A stretch of 64,000 nucleotides of DNA from Myoxocephalus aenaeus (Eukaryota; Chordata; Actinopteri; Perciformes; Cottidae), in assembly GCA_038501785.1 (NCBI GenBank), contig JBAMJR010000195.1, positions 4,930,501 to 4,994,500 on the forward strand, in the 5' to 3' direction. The notes beneath the pieces were generated by a model. It searched no databases, was not told where the DNA came from, and saw only the letters and a program-made list of their open reading frames with translations. Numbering within the stretch: the first letter of the stretch is position 1; every line of letters starts with the position of its first letter. Positions 49,594 to 61,205 of the stretch are shown here, one piece after another. The position numbers were made by a program, and so were the translations under genes.

Positions 49594-49780
49594 TTTTTTA
49601 GTAGACTTCCAAATAATATTAGCCTCCAAAATGTAGTGGAGTAATGTGAAATGGAATACTTTAATTAAGTAAGAAAGATAGTGTCAGAAGAAAGATAGAC
49701 ATGGAGCACGATTAAATACATGTTCTGTAGAAGTATCCCTTAGTTGGCAATTATTTTTTAGTGGACTTCCAACTAATGTT
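49594..49780 (+). repeat. Pair of 27-nt imperfect direct repeats 160 bp apart
   Basis: Copies at 49594-49620 and 49754-49780 share TTTTTTAGT and GACTTCCAA and differ at three positions. The second copy also forms an 8-bp stem, TTAGTTGG (49740-49747) with CCAACTAA (49769-49776). The first copy starts one base after the right arm of the palindrome. Confidence 0.75.
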
Positions 49781-49794
49781 TCCTAGTTGTATTA

Positions 49795-49862
49795 TAGGTC
49801 CCTAAATTTGTGGGAGGAAACCGAAGAACTCGGAGGAAACCCACCTAACACGAGGAGATAGT
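49795..49862 (+). repeat. Fragment of a common teleost dispersed repeat
   Basis: GTGGGAGGAAACCGAAGAAC followed by GGAGGAAACCCACCTAACAC matches a short block repeated very often in teleost genomes. Only the core remains. Confidence 0.6.
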
Positions 49863-50989
49863 GCATACTGTTGTTTACTGGCCAATGTTGTTATTAAGAC
49901 ATGTTCTTACTAAGTTTTGAGGAAAGAATTTTGAGTGTTTAGAAACAAGGATGTTTCTTTCAGGAGGAGGGGAGATATGAAAGCTATTGAGTACTTAAAC
50001 AGCTCTCTAGGAAGCAGTGTTCTGGTGTATGTTTCTGGGGCTTTTATTGTGAAGGGCAAAACGGAAAAAGAAGAGGGGAGGAATTAAAGTGGTTGCAGTC
50101 TTGTGCAAACTGCAGATTTTATTATTATTGTAAAGTATAGGCGCAAGATAAACCCTCGGCTACATAATTTCACTTAATCACAATAAAGGCCTAACCAGGA
50201 TTTCAGAAGTACTGAAGTCATGAGACTCATTACGCTCAGTAAGTTTTGAACAGAAACCAAGAACAAGGTCTCTAAATTTGGATTTTTCATATTTTATTTA
50301 TTCAGTTAACCATAAAATATGCTTTCTGTACATTTTATTTCCCAACATGAAGGTCAAATTAAAATATGTTGTCTAAAATAAACTCAACCATAGCTTAGCA
50401 GCCATACATCTTAAATGTGCCACTGTTATCACTGTTAACTGCTTACGGCCGCCAGCTTCTCCTCTGGAGCCGGAAGTGTCTAAATGCTGTACACCGAATA
50501 AGTAATAGCAAAGAAGTATTTTAGAAAAAATTAACTGAAAGGATCATAAATTAAAAGTACTGTAGAATGGGCAATTAAAGTGTTATTCATATTATTACTG
50601 ATGTATTAATGTAGCATTGTACTGTTGTAGTCAGTGGGGGTGGTACTTCACATTATATATTGTCAGCTCTATCTCCAACAGTGCAAAAGCCTTAAGCCTC
50701 AGCCTTTTAAAGAAAAGCTTATTTTCCTTAAGTAATCAAAACCTCACTTAGTTGGTGCACTAAGTTGGTTTCAGTTTAAAAAAATAAATCTAAATAATCG
50801 GCAGTATTTTGAAATAAGATAAGGCCCATCATTGGACTAGAATGGTCTTTTCCATCATAATTTGAAAGGCAATCATAATGTATGTTTTGTATGAAAAATC
50901 TTAACTACAATATTTCACTCTGAAATGTAGTGGAAAGGTATAAAGTCAGGCATTTCTACTTAAGGAGAAGTATAAATACTGTGCTTTAG

Positions 50990-51160
50990 CTGTGGTTCGA
51001 TGGATCAGCAGAAAGTCTACATCTTCCGCCGCAAACTATACCTTGAATAAAGAAAGTAGCACCTTAGCAGCACTTTGTAGTTTGGCTTTCTCGTTGTTCT
51101 GAGTTTGTACATATTGTAAGTCGCTTTGGATAAAAGCATCAGCTAAATGAAATGTAACGA
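50990..51160 (+). repeat. Dispersed repeat 3' end with GTAAGTCGCTTTGGATAAAAG
   Basis: TTGTAAGTCGCTTTGGATAA followed by AAGCATCAGCTAAATGAAAT (51114-51154) is the recognisable 3' end of a dispersed sequence found across teleosts. Its 5' part is diverged. Confidence 0.65.
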
Positions 51161-51405
51161 CAAAGGTCGGGCCGGTCGTGAGGCCTTGTTTTGTACAGAG
51201 CCACTGGTTTATTTAAGATTTTGAACTCATTTGTGATAAAGATGACTTGTCCTGATAAACAAGCCAACATACTCTGGTTTGCAAAAGGTGAACAGAAACA
51301 GACTGACCTCTGCTAACAGTTCACATGTGATCAAGAAGCAGAAATGCACAACACACAAAATTCTTCATGAAAATTTGACATTTTTAATGGAAACAAAAAT
51401 TGTGA

Positions 51406-51431
51406 AGTGTATATATATATATATATACACT
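51406..51431. repeat. Short perfect palindrome with (TA)n core
   Basis: AGTGT, then TA units, then ACACT form a 26-nt inverted repeat, a smaller version of the block at 49.5 kb. Confidence 0.85.
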
Positions 51432-51769
51432 ATTACATTGTTTGGAATTTGAGGGTTATTATCATGCTTAAAAAATAAAAATAAAGATTGTAATGTGACA
51501 CTTCCAAACAGAAATTAAATAACCAGCCTGCTCACTTAAAAACTTAAATGTCAACCTGTAAGACATTTGAGAAAGAAATGCCGTTGCCTCATATCTTAGG
51601 GGGGCAAGAGATGTAAAAGTGATAAAAGGAGGAGCCGACCAAATAAAAAACTGCATTAACAAGCACAACAGCCATTGGAGATGACACAGAAACTAAACAA
51701 AAATGACTTGGCGCAACTCATCGCCTCTTTTCATAGTTGAAACTTGTAAAGACACGTTGCCCTTTTTTC

Positions 51770-51797
51770 TTTATTTTTTTTTTAAAACTTTATTTAT
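51770..51797 (-). terminator. nufip2: Candidate distal poly(A) signals of nufip2
   Basis: On the minus strand the order is GATAAATAAAG, an A-rich stretch, then AATAAAG, giving two AATAAA motifs 19 nt apart. The downstream sequence is not strongly GU-rich, so confidence is limited. Confidence 0.4.
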
Positions 51798-53025
51798 CAC
51801 GTGAGGAATCATCAAACACTGTACCTCTCAGGTGTCATCGAATGAAACAAAAACAAAAAAAAGCCCTCTACATTAAAACATTTCAACAGAGGCAAAGACC
51901 GTTTTAAAAAGGAGGGACCGTTTTTCAGTTTTTTTTGTAAGTAGAGCACAAACACACACACCAAAGTCCAGCATTTCCCATTACAGACGATTGATTACTG
52001 GATGAAGAAGCAAGCAGCACTTTCGGTATTTGTTTTTATCTTTTGAAGATTGCTTCTCTCTCACACACCGTATACCACGCGCTCAAAGTGACATTCAGCT
52101 GCTACAGTAGTGACTTCTCTTCACTAAAAGCTGGTCCAAGCCCAGCCCCGATGTCAGGGAGCCGCTTGTGACATCGCCCCCGCTGACGGTCTGTGCGCTC
52201 GCCATTCAACTGCTGAATATCCGAGTAGTGTACCTTTGGCGAAAGCAGATTTCAGAGTTGTTGAACCGTACGTTAATACCTCACTCCTCCTCACAACATC
52301 ACTACAAATACAAAAAAAATATAGATATAGATATATCGAGAGGGACCCCGGGATGCAGTGTGTTTCGATGCTCATCACGACTATTTGAAGAAATTAAAAG
52401 AAGTTGGTAAAAAAATTCTGATGGAAAATAGTTCCGATATATTGACATTGGCGCTATAGGGAGGATCGGTCTCCATTAGCCTTCATCAGTGACTAAATCA
52501 TCTAAAAACGCACGAAAAATTAGACATCTTGATTTTCTGTATCATTTATTCCTTTTAGTCTCATCCTACTTGTGCATCTATGGATAAATTGGGTTATAAC
52601 TCCCCAAAAAAACAAAACATTTAAAAACATGTTAAAACACTAACTTGTTAAATCAGTTCAAATCAATTATGTGCTACTTCAGACATTAACTCGACAATGG
52701 ACTGGCACGAGTATACGCCAGCAAGCGGTCACCATACGTCCCATTCAAACAGATTTTGGCTTTAGGTCACACAATTCTGAACACAAGCCGTGACAATTTC
52801 AAAAACCTACAAAACACGTAAATTGCTCAATGCTGTCAGCTGCATCCACGTTGCTTAAAAGACAAAATTAGGATTAGATGTAAGAAAACTTAAACGTGTT
52901 ACAAAAAAAGAAGAAAAAAAAATAAATGGCACAGATATATGCTGGAAGCAGATTTCAAACAATCAACATTGCTGTAAAAGTATATTTTTTCACACAGGCA
53001 CCTGTACATGAAAACAACAACAACT

Positions 53026-53040
53026 GGGGGGGGGGGGGGG
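53026..53040. repeat. G15 homopolymer (C15 in nufip2 RNA)
   Basis: Fifteen G on the + strand within the probable 3' UTR of nufip2. Confidence 0.95.
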
Positions 53041-53367
53041 AGAGATTTTGAAATATGAGGAACTTGCATATAATAGGAAGAACTCGCTACACACAGCCAC
53101 AAAACGACGAGGTCAAACTCGTCCCTCACAACCTGGAAGCCCCGCCTCCTTGAGGTGATTGCACATCCTGTGGAGGCGGAGACACGAACTCCACGCGGCC
53201 AGGCGTTACTCTCAACACACCAACAGTCAGTCGTCCCCATCACTGATTAACCATCTACTCAGCTTCAAGAACCTGTTTTTGGTTTGCAGGCTACAACGCT
53301 AAATAATAGTTCTATCTTTATAAATGCATATTCATCAACATAGCCTTTTTGCTGTATTAAGTGCTTT

Positions 53368-53390
53368 AAAAAAAAAAAAAAAAAAAAAAA
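53368..53390. repeat. A23 homopolymer
   Basis: Twenty-three A on the + strand in the probable nufip2 3' UTR, so U23 in its RNA. Confidence 0.95.
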
Positions 53391-55332
53391 GAGGAGCCTT
53401 AGGGTGGGAGATTTTCATATTTCCCTGTAGTGGACCATCCTCTCAAAGCAAAAACAAAAAAAAAGGTTGTAAGACTACAGTAACGTCACACACTACTCAT
53501 TTTGATCACCCTGTTTACATGTAGAAGCCTATAGATGCGTCGCTGTCCGCAGAGAACGCCTTCGGCCTGAACTATTTGGCGTTTACCATATGGGAACCTG
53601 ATTATGGGCAATAAGAAGAAATTAACTTGTGAGTTTTGTGTAACGTGATGCCAGATAATACAAATAAAAAGGTCAACAAGCACAGAAAAACATAGCAGTC
53701 TAAATGCTAAAAGGGCAAACACCAGACCCAACACTGTTGTTCTTATTCAGAGGGCAGCATCTGTTGATACACTCGTCCATCTTGCGCCGCACAATGGAAG
53801 CCAAGAAAAAGAAACATTTTAAAATACCAGAGCCGACCGAGATAAGACGTGGAAGTTAAATGTCGAGACGAGCGGCGGCAGGTCCCACTTTTCCCTCTCT
53901 GCACACGAGTGCGAGCTGCAGCGCCGTCCAATGAGGACACGGAGGAGAGAAATGTACTCGAGCGCTCGTACCCAGACTGAAACGCCACTGATGTTCAGCA
54001 ATAACAAATCAAGGGGTGCTTCACTACGCACACGAGAGAGAAAATGAAGATTGCAAGATTAGTCTAGTATACACGGGGAAAACAGCGCATGGAGCAATGT
54101 GCCACATCTTTTTTTCCCCTCTTTTAAAAAGGGGTAAATAAAAACAGGGAAATGTAAATTTTTAGAGCCCAAAATGATGACAGCACCTTGCACGCCATGA
54201 CGGTTTTCTCAAAAGTATTTGGTGTTTCGTCACGACATCATACGAGACTCTATATAATAGGACTCCAAGTCATCATTTCCAATTTGAGAACATTGCATGA
54301 CAGGGGGCCATTTGGCAAAAAAATAATAAAAAATTAAACAGTCATGGCTTTATCAACACTACCTGAGTTACATTTAATTATTCTGTATTCAACTTTTTTT
54401 TGTCTTTTTCTGAAGAGTAACAGCCCAGAGCCATTCTTTTAAGGAGTATTTCTCATCAGTACATATAGATCTTTCTAGTAATTAAAAAATAAAAGCAATT
54501 AGTTTACATAAAGTGCTATTAATCCACACATTAACCAAATCATAACTTCTAGAGAAACGAAACCTGGACAGTTCCTTCATTCTGTTGAATGAACCAGTCC
54601 TGATTTGGAGATGGTGATGAAAGCGATGTCACAGCTGGCCAGCTAGCAGTTAGCAAATGTGGGCTCCCTAGACTTAATTAGATCTTTCAACGTGAGCTCA
54701 TTAGCAAAATTGACTTAAGAATTTTGTGCAACAAACTGAAAACGCACACATTGTTTAACAAACCCCACCAGCATCTTGGGTGATGATTATTTTGTAGCTC
54801 CATATAACCCATTTCACACATTGTATGGATCACACGGTGTTATTGCACACTGGTTTGCAAATGTAAAATGTTATCAAACAGCAAAAACATAATAGTACAA
54901 CACATCTTCACATTTCAACACAGTTTGACAGAGTGGCTAGTCGGGGAACCTAGATTAGTATTGCAAGTATTGTTGTTGTGTTACTGTTATCTTTGTATGG
55001 CGATGAACAGCGACCTCTGACTCATCCATTCCCACCAGTAAACATGCAAGAAAAACAATGCCATAAAACAGACCAAATGTTGAGTCAAAGAAAAAAAAAG
55101 TAGTTTCTTTTTTTTCTTCCTTCCTTTTTTTTTTTTTTTTTTAAATCAGTCATAAAATGCAACATGTTCCTGACAATAGGATTTTAACAGTTTTTACATA
55201 GAAAAAAAAAAAAAAAGCCAAGCAAAATAATCTGTATGACATCCTGAGTCTTGCTGCTGAACAGATAGCACAAAACGCAGAAGACCCTATTGGTAGAAAT
55301 GCCTCTAACCTCTGTTAATTCCTCAACTCAAG

Positions 55333-55378
55333 GATTCATATATTAGAAGGTATATATATATATATATTTATATGAATC
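55333..55378 (-). repeat. AU-rich stem-loop in nufip2 3' UTR
   Basis: GATTCATATA (55333-55342) pairs with TATATGAATC (55369-55378); the loop contains TA repeats that can extend the stem. Confidence 0.7.
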
Positions 55379-56291
55379 TGAGAATACTCTTCAGTGACAT
55401 CATAATGATCTGCATGAAATGTATGAAAAGGTTTGGCCTTTAACGGACCCGATTTTAAAATCTTTAGCACACCTGTAATAAACATTGCAATGAAGGGGCG
55501 TAGCTTTCATTTGAGTCAGGGCACTTCTGTACCTGTGCTCTGGGATCACACTGCAGTGCAGATAACACTCACGTTAGGGCAGACAAAAAACGGTATATAT
55601 ATATATAAAATTAAAAAAAACATTTTTATTTCTGGGCTCTGATTTCTGATTTCCCCCTAAAAAGGACTTAAGACAAGGATCTCCCTTCCTGGATGGGGCC
55701 TCACCTTTGAGCTTCCACTTAACTTACAGTTTAACTCCAAAGAACTTAACCACAACTTCAAGGCATTCTTTGCAAAGTGTGCTCTCCTTTCTGCCATGAT
55801 TAATTCAAGCTCGCACACATTTGTGTATGTATAACGTCTAACATATCTACAATGAACTCATTTGAATGAGTGATGAAAGAAAATGACATGAGGCGTCCCA
55901 TAGTCAGACTGACGGCGGCCGCAGTTCAACAGGATAAAGGCTTAGGGAGGTGCAATCCATGACACCTTCCTTTGTTGAACTCCCGGACATCATCCTTAAA
56001 AAGAGCCATGAGACAAACGAGTATCGCAGCTCCAAAGTTTCATTGATCGTGTTGGAGAGGCACCGATCGACTCCTTTGTTGTCCCTCCAGAGTGTCCGCG
56101 CGTTTGTCTGATGCCCCCCCCCAAAGAAGTCCGTTATTCCACCGGAGATCCCCAGGAAAATCTGTCATGCTAAACTATCAATGTTTTCACAGTTGTCACT
56201 TTATCTGTCCAACAGGAGGGTTGTGATTCCCCAAGGTAGATAATCACAGCACACAGAAGAGAAGAGGGTAAGTACTGAAGAACCATCTACC

Positions 56292-56344
56292 TCACTGATC
56301 AGGTCCATCCTTGGTCTCATCATAAACCACTACTCTTTTTGGAT
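56292..56344 (-). CDS. nufip2: nufip2 coding exon 4: C-terminus DPKRVVVYDETKDGPDQ
   Basis: On the minus strand, the acceptor GCCGTAG is followed by AT, completing a split Asp codon, then PKRVVVYDETKDGPDQ and TGA. This matches the conserved C-terminus of NUFIP2 (human ends DPKRIITYNEAMDSPDQ). The 3' UTR continues in the same exon. Confidence 0.93.
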
Positions 56345-56906
56345 CTACGGCAGAGGGGAAAGAACGGAGACAGAGGGTTGGATGGGTCAACACGATGTTA
56401 ATTAAGTGTTACGAAATAAGAATGAACCATTATGTGTTGCTCGCCCATGCTCTAATCCGAACTGTCCTAGAGGGGCTTGCTGAAGGCATTCATTCAGCCT
56501 CTGCAGCCAAACTGGAGCAATATTTTGCATTTGTGTCGAGTGATTTAACTGAACAAGCTTGAGGACTTTTATAATCAGGTTACCACTATTTATGGACTAC
56601 AAGTTAGTTAATAGATGATGACACGTAAAAAAGTCCCGAGCACTGCAAGTTATAAAGCTCACTGTCAATGAATTCAAGTGATAAATACAATCCAAGTATT
56701 TTAGTTTTTTTTTTTTTTACAAATCACACCCCATCTGGATCAGAATCCAAACTCCAATGCACATTTATGAATACAAGTAACTTCTTCTTTCACTTTTATA
56801 ATATGTTTAAACATTTTGAGACCTAATTCTACTAAACAAAACTGAACAGCCTAAACATTTAATGAAAAAAGAGGTAAAAGGAGCGAGACCAACAAGTTTA
56901 GTTTAC

Positions 56907-56939
56907 CTTGTTTTTGCAAGTTGAAAATGAATTCCATTT
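56907..56939 (-). CDS. nufip2: nufip2 coding exon 3, a 33-nt microexon
   Basis: Acceptor CAACAG and donor ACAAG|GTAAAC on the minus strand bound 33 nt that read, with split codons, EMEFIFNLQKQ. The peptide corresponds to EMESIWNLQKQ of the human protein. Because the length is a multiple of three and the phases match, skipping would remove 11 residues without changing frame. Confidence 0.92.
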
Positions 56940-57556
56940 CTGTTGAGGGAAAACAAAAAGCATATTAGTTCAGCATTAATTGGACGTGAAGAATATTTTC
57001 TGAAAATGCAATACTAAACTAAATCTATAATTACATTTAAACCATATTTCTTAATACATTTTGTCATACATTTGCTGTATCAAATCTCTCGAGACTTGAC
57101 TTAAAGTTGTAATCCTTAAGATTCTTTTAAAAACAAAAATGTCAGAGCCCGAATTCCCGCACTGGACTAAAATTGCTTTCAAGAGGGATTGACGGGAAAG
57201 TATGCAGCACGTAATCCAGCGTTAAAGTTTGTAATTTTTATCTCCTCAATATCAGCCAGTTACTGCTAATCCACGGCAGACATTTCCGAATGCTTCACAT
57301 TAAAAACTATTCAACTGCCAAAAAAAACAAAACACGGGGGGTGTGGGGGCTTTAACTGTGGAGCAGTCGCCAAAAAAAGAGGTTAGCACTTGTAGTTGCA
57401 ATTGTGATTGACCGACTTCTTTACTTAAACAGTGCAAGTTTTGTTAACGCCGTCAACAGTTGCCACCAACTCAACCGGGAATTCAATCTTGAGGATTACA
57501 ACTGAAATGGTTATAAGAGTTGATTTGATAAATACAAAGTAGATAGTCATAGTTAC

Positions 57557-59239
57557 CTTTAGTGTGATAAGTGACAGCAGCTTTAATATCAAAGGAATCC
57601 GAGCTACACCTTCGGCCAATGTCTTTAGAGTGGGCCTGTTGTTTAGAGGAGCCAAACAACACAGTGGCTAGCTGGCCCTGTGCAGGCTTAGCACCGTTGT
57701 CTTTACTGGGAGCCAACACAGCAGAACCTGCACCCTTGGCCTCCACTTTTGTCTTTTCCTGGCCACACGGCTGCCGCTTGTTCTCCTCCTCACTCCCCAA
57801 GCAAGCAGGAAAACGCGCGTTAGACACATTGCAGGGGGCACAAGTCCTTTTCTCGGAGTCTTGGGCGAAAGTGCCAAGCTCCAAGAACGATGGGCCAATG
57901 TCAAAGCAGGGCTGGGCGGCCTTGGCGGAGACAGCCTGACGCTCGCTTTGAGGCGTGTCCTCTGCAGGCACCTTGCCGCCGCCGCCTCCTCCGTCTGGCC
58001 CCAAGTTGGGCTCGTTTATGAAGGAAAGCCCCCACTGATTCTGGAAGATATCTCCCAAGGCTTTCTGATTTGTCTGAGCAGCCGGTGGGTCAAGGTGACG
58101 AGCACTAGGGAGCACAGGTTGCATATTTAAAGGGTAAATTAAAAGAGTTTTTCTAAGCTCGTATGCTTCTCCGTCTACAGGACTGGTTGTAGAGCTACAG
58201 CTACTTTCCAAAGGAGATGCTACATTCTCGCCACTTGGGAAAGACGGGGTTGGTTGAATACTACTAGCAGCAGGAGCAAAGAAGGTCCCCACTGATGGGC
58301 AGCCATTACCGTTTCCAGAAACGGGGCCGTTAGTAAAGCTAGCTGAGGTGATGGTTTTCATAGCAGACATGGGGACTTGCGACAGTCTGACAGGAGGAGG
58401 CAGTGCCTCTCCTCCACCTTGAGCTACTTTGTTGAGGTTCTCTTTTACTTTACTTGCATAACTGATCTTGGGAACAATTTTTGCACTGCTATTGTCCACA
58501 GGAAATACTGGCGGGGGCTTGAACAAAGTCCACGAGTCCTCTTTTGAAGGAGAAGAAAGCTTGGCTTTGTGCCTTTCCTCAGTCTTTTTACCAAAGGTGC
58601 CAACTATTTTGCCATCCGAGTTCTTCCGCTGAGATTCACCCATTGATGCCTCTGACACAACAGCCCGTCTCGCTGCCGACTGAGCTTCTCCTTTATGGGC
58701 GGCTCTGAACCCATCAAGTCTAGAAGTCACTCCCTTCTCCGTAGTCTCAAGATTAAAAGCCCCATGCTCTTGAGTACTGCTACCCTGCTGCATGTCCCTC
58801 TCCTTGTCTCTTATCACATTATCAGTGTTCTTGGCGTTGTTACATCTGGCCTTGCGTTTCTTCGGAGTAGTATATCCACCTTCGGAGCCGCTGCCATCAT
58901 TGTCCTTGCTAGAATAGCCGTTTGTAATTAAGCCACAGTTTACAACGCCATTTTGAAGCAACACAGAGTCTTTCTTATCCATAGGTTGGACCTCATGATG
59001 ATTCAAATCCAGAGCCTTTTCCTTGTCATTTTTAAGGTCCATATTCTTCTTAAGGTCCAACCCTTTGCTGCCCACTTTAGGAACAGTTGTGTACAGCTTC
59101 TGGGTGGACTTCTGCTTCACATTTGCATTACTTGTGTGTCTGTTATAACTGCTGTTGGGGGGCTGCGACATACCCACAGTATCAGACAGATGTGGATTCT
59201 TCTCCCCCTCCTCCTCACAGGTGTTTACTTTTTTATTGC
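57557..59239 (-). CDS. nufip2: nufip2 coding exon 2, main exon (residues 50-611)
   Basis: NUFIP2 is an RNA-associated protein found with FMRP and polysomes; it is also a Roquin cofactor and a stress-granule component. The 1683-nt exon starts after TTTCAG (59241-59240) and ends at AAAG|GTAACT. It has no folded enzymatic domain: it is largely Ser/Lys/Pro/Gly-rich. Conserved blocks are GSGSEGGYTTPKKRKAR (about residues 165-181, with basic NLS-like PKKRKAR at 175-181), KEDSWTLFKPPPVFPVDNSS followed by AKIVPKISYASKVKENLNK (about 282-320), LGDIFQNQWGLSFINEP (about 445-461) and FDIKAAVTYHTK (about 599-610). A Gly run (GGGGGG) occurs near residue 467. The reading frame is intact. Reading past the donor would give only about 24 more residues before a stop, so intron retention would truncate the protein. 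Confidence 0.95.
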
Positions 59240-61057
59240 CTGAAACGGGAAACAAAAATCAGTCATGACATTTGCGTTTATACTGAAATCATTCTTTTCC
59301 TGTGCTGTGTAGAAACTTCACCAAAGTAGATGTACTAAGAAATGCTACATCAATTCATTTGACCTTTACCACAGTAGAAGTTATGCAACTTACAAAAAAA
59401 ATGTAAGGTTAGGCAAAGTAGTTATAACGTAATTATGAGCAATATAGGACCCAAATGTCAAAAAACATGGAACCTGATTAAGATGCTTTACTATCGTACA
59501 CATTGAATAATAATCCACTTATGAATTATCAGCATCATTCACATTCAGCATTAAAACGTTGTCTCGGCTATCCACAGAATTAAAATGGTGTCCTATGCAA
59601 AGCACAAATGTGCACCATAAGTTTGATAACAACCCACATATTGTGTCCGTAGTTAACCTTTGCATTTTTGGATAAGCAGTTAAGAAAAGCCACGTTTCTC
59701 CAGCAACATGTACCCCAAAGCAGAGCAGCGGAGAAGTGTCATTACTAGTTTACGTTTATGCATACACATGCACATCCCCCCGGTGGATTTAACACGTTAC
59801 AGGCATGCACTGTGTCCCCTGTCAACTGCACAATGGGCCGTTACCCTGTTAACTTTCTTGAAATCATCCGACCCGACATCGCAGACCAGTCGCGGCAGGA
59901 CGTGAAGGGAGGGCTCACAGCAGCATACATTACTTCCATTTGGAGTGGCCATGCACCACAAATAGGCCTGTGCCTTGCAAAGGCACGGCTGTGTCAACGT
60001 GGGCCGTTAAATTAAATGGTGCTGCCCCTCATGTCCGTGGGCACAGCACACACAAGCTGCTGCTGCATCCAGTCTCGCTTTACTTATCATACATGCATGC
60101 GCTCGCTTGTTTTGCATTGACTTCACGTCAGCTGCAATGCAAACGCGCGGTCCACGGGTTACCTTCAGTGTCCGTTTAGCTGCAGCCACCGCGCCGTTAA
60201 ATCAACCGGTAACCGCGTTGTAGCGCGGCTCCACTTTGACTGGACAACATGCAACAGGCCTGTCACAGGCGGCTAACGTTAGCTTAGCCGATTACAACTA
60301 GCCACCGAGTCGCTGGACATTAAAACACGCCGCGGCACCAACAGTAGGTGATTGTGCCACAAGACGGCCGCCTAACATCCGCAGTCCACGCGGGTTAAAG
60401 ACGACAACGACATGCCAGAGTTGCAAAGCACCGCGGCCGCACAAGCATCGTTCAGTCGCCGGGTGACTGTAGCGTTAGCTCGCAGTGATACTCTAACATG
60501 GCCGACAGGAAATGGCAGCTCCGAACATTCCAACGGAGCCGGCTCGCGCTCCCAAACTGGACAGAAGCGTTCCGAAATGAATGATTGAGGGGTTGACTAC
60601 TGTAGAAAAGCGATTGCGCCGTGTGCGCGGAGCGGTTTATGCATTTCGAGAACACGCGGTGACCCAATTGGGGGATGATTTTAGTTGCATTTGCAAAAGC
60701 AAAAATAAAAATGGGTGGTAAAACCGGCGCACAAGGTCAATCCCCGATGTGTCAAACCACCACCAGCGACAACTGTCACGCAACGTCAGCTAGCCGACTA
60801 GCTAGCTGACTGAGCGGTCTCTCTCTGCTCCGACAGGGTCCAACTATCGGTTTAAACCAGCTCGCCCACTGCGACGAAGCTTTAAACTATTCGGGGGCCA
60901 AGCGCGTGTGGTTTGAATTACCAGCTAACTCCCGGGCTAACCCTCTCTAGCACGACGGAGTTGACGCTAGTTAGCGAATGCTAGTCGGCTCGTTGACATT
61001 AGCTAGCTAGCTGACTAAGGCTAGCAAGCGTTAGCTCACTTTTCCGGATGGCCCAAC
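59240..61057 (-). other. nufip2: nufip2 intron 1, with CpG-rich 5' half
   Basis: Bounded by ACAG|GTTGGG (61058/61057) and TTTCAG (59240). The right half (about 60.1-61.0 kb) is rich in CpG, including a GCGGCCGC site near 60433, and in TTAGC/AGCTAGC short repeats. No extra exon is seen. The CpG-rich texture marks the promoter-proximal part of a broadly expressed gene. Confidence 0.75.
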
Positions 61058-61205
61058 CTGTTTTCTTCGTCTGCGTTTCCTGATGCTGGCGCTGGAAGTG
61101 GCTCTGATCATGTTTTAGACAAGTCGTGCGTTGAATAGGGCGCCTGTCCTCTCCGCGGTGGTGGTATTGCCTTTCGTGTGCCCGATCTCTGGGCTGTTCC
61201 TCCAT
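61058..61205 (-). CDS. nufip2: nufip2 coding exon 1, N-terminus
   Basis: ATG at 61205-61203 starts MEEQPRDRAHERQYHHRGED followed by RRPIQRTTCLKHDQSHFQRQ and HQETQTKKTG. The end aligns with LKHEQKHTLQQHQETPKKKTG of mammals, and MEE is shared at the start. The long His/Gln runs of the mammalian N-terminus are reduced to one HH pair. The exon ends with one base of a Gly codon at ACAG|GTTGGG, matching the phase of exon 2. Confidence 0.88.

Larger units (their letters stand above)
47767..51769. other. Intergenic DNA between the LINE and nufip2
   Basis: No gene is recognised. It contains a 98-nt perfect palindrome, a 27-nt direct repeat pair, two fragments of dispersed repeats and AT-rich sequence. 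Part of it could belong to a longer nufip2 3' UTR, since another reverse-strand AATAAA occurs near 50294-50301. Confidence 0.6.
51770..56291 (-). other. nufip2: nufip2 3' UTR (probable extent)
   Basis: No coding frame follows the stop at 56292-56294. The sequence is AU-rich with runs of A/T, a G15 run on the + strand (C15 in the RNA) and a small AU-rich hairpin. Reverse-strand AATAAA motifs occur near 55624 and, in a cluster, at 51789-51794 and 51770-51775; I place the end at the latter. NUFIP2 is known for a very long 3' UTR, which fits, but several ends are possible and none is proven. Confidence 0.5.

Noticed and set aside
49450..49644. Open frame of Tyr-Ile repeats
   Set aside because: Translation of the (TA)n palindrome core.
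57571..58130. Plus-strand frames of 89-122 codons opposite nufip2 exon 2
   Set aside because: Antisense shadows of the conserved nufip2 coding exon.
59240..59255. ATG at 59255 as the start of nufip2
   Set aside because: It lies in intron 1 before a good acceptor (TTTCAG); the true start is in exon 1 at 61205, supported by conserved N-terminal sequence and matching phase.
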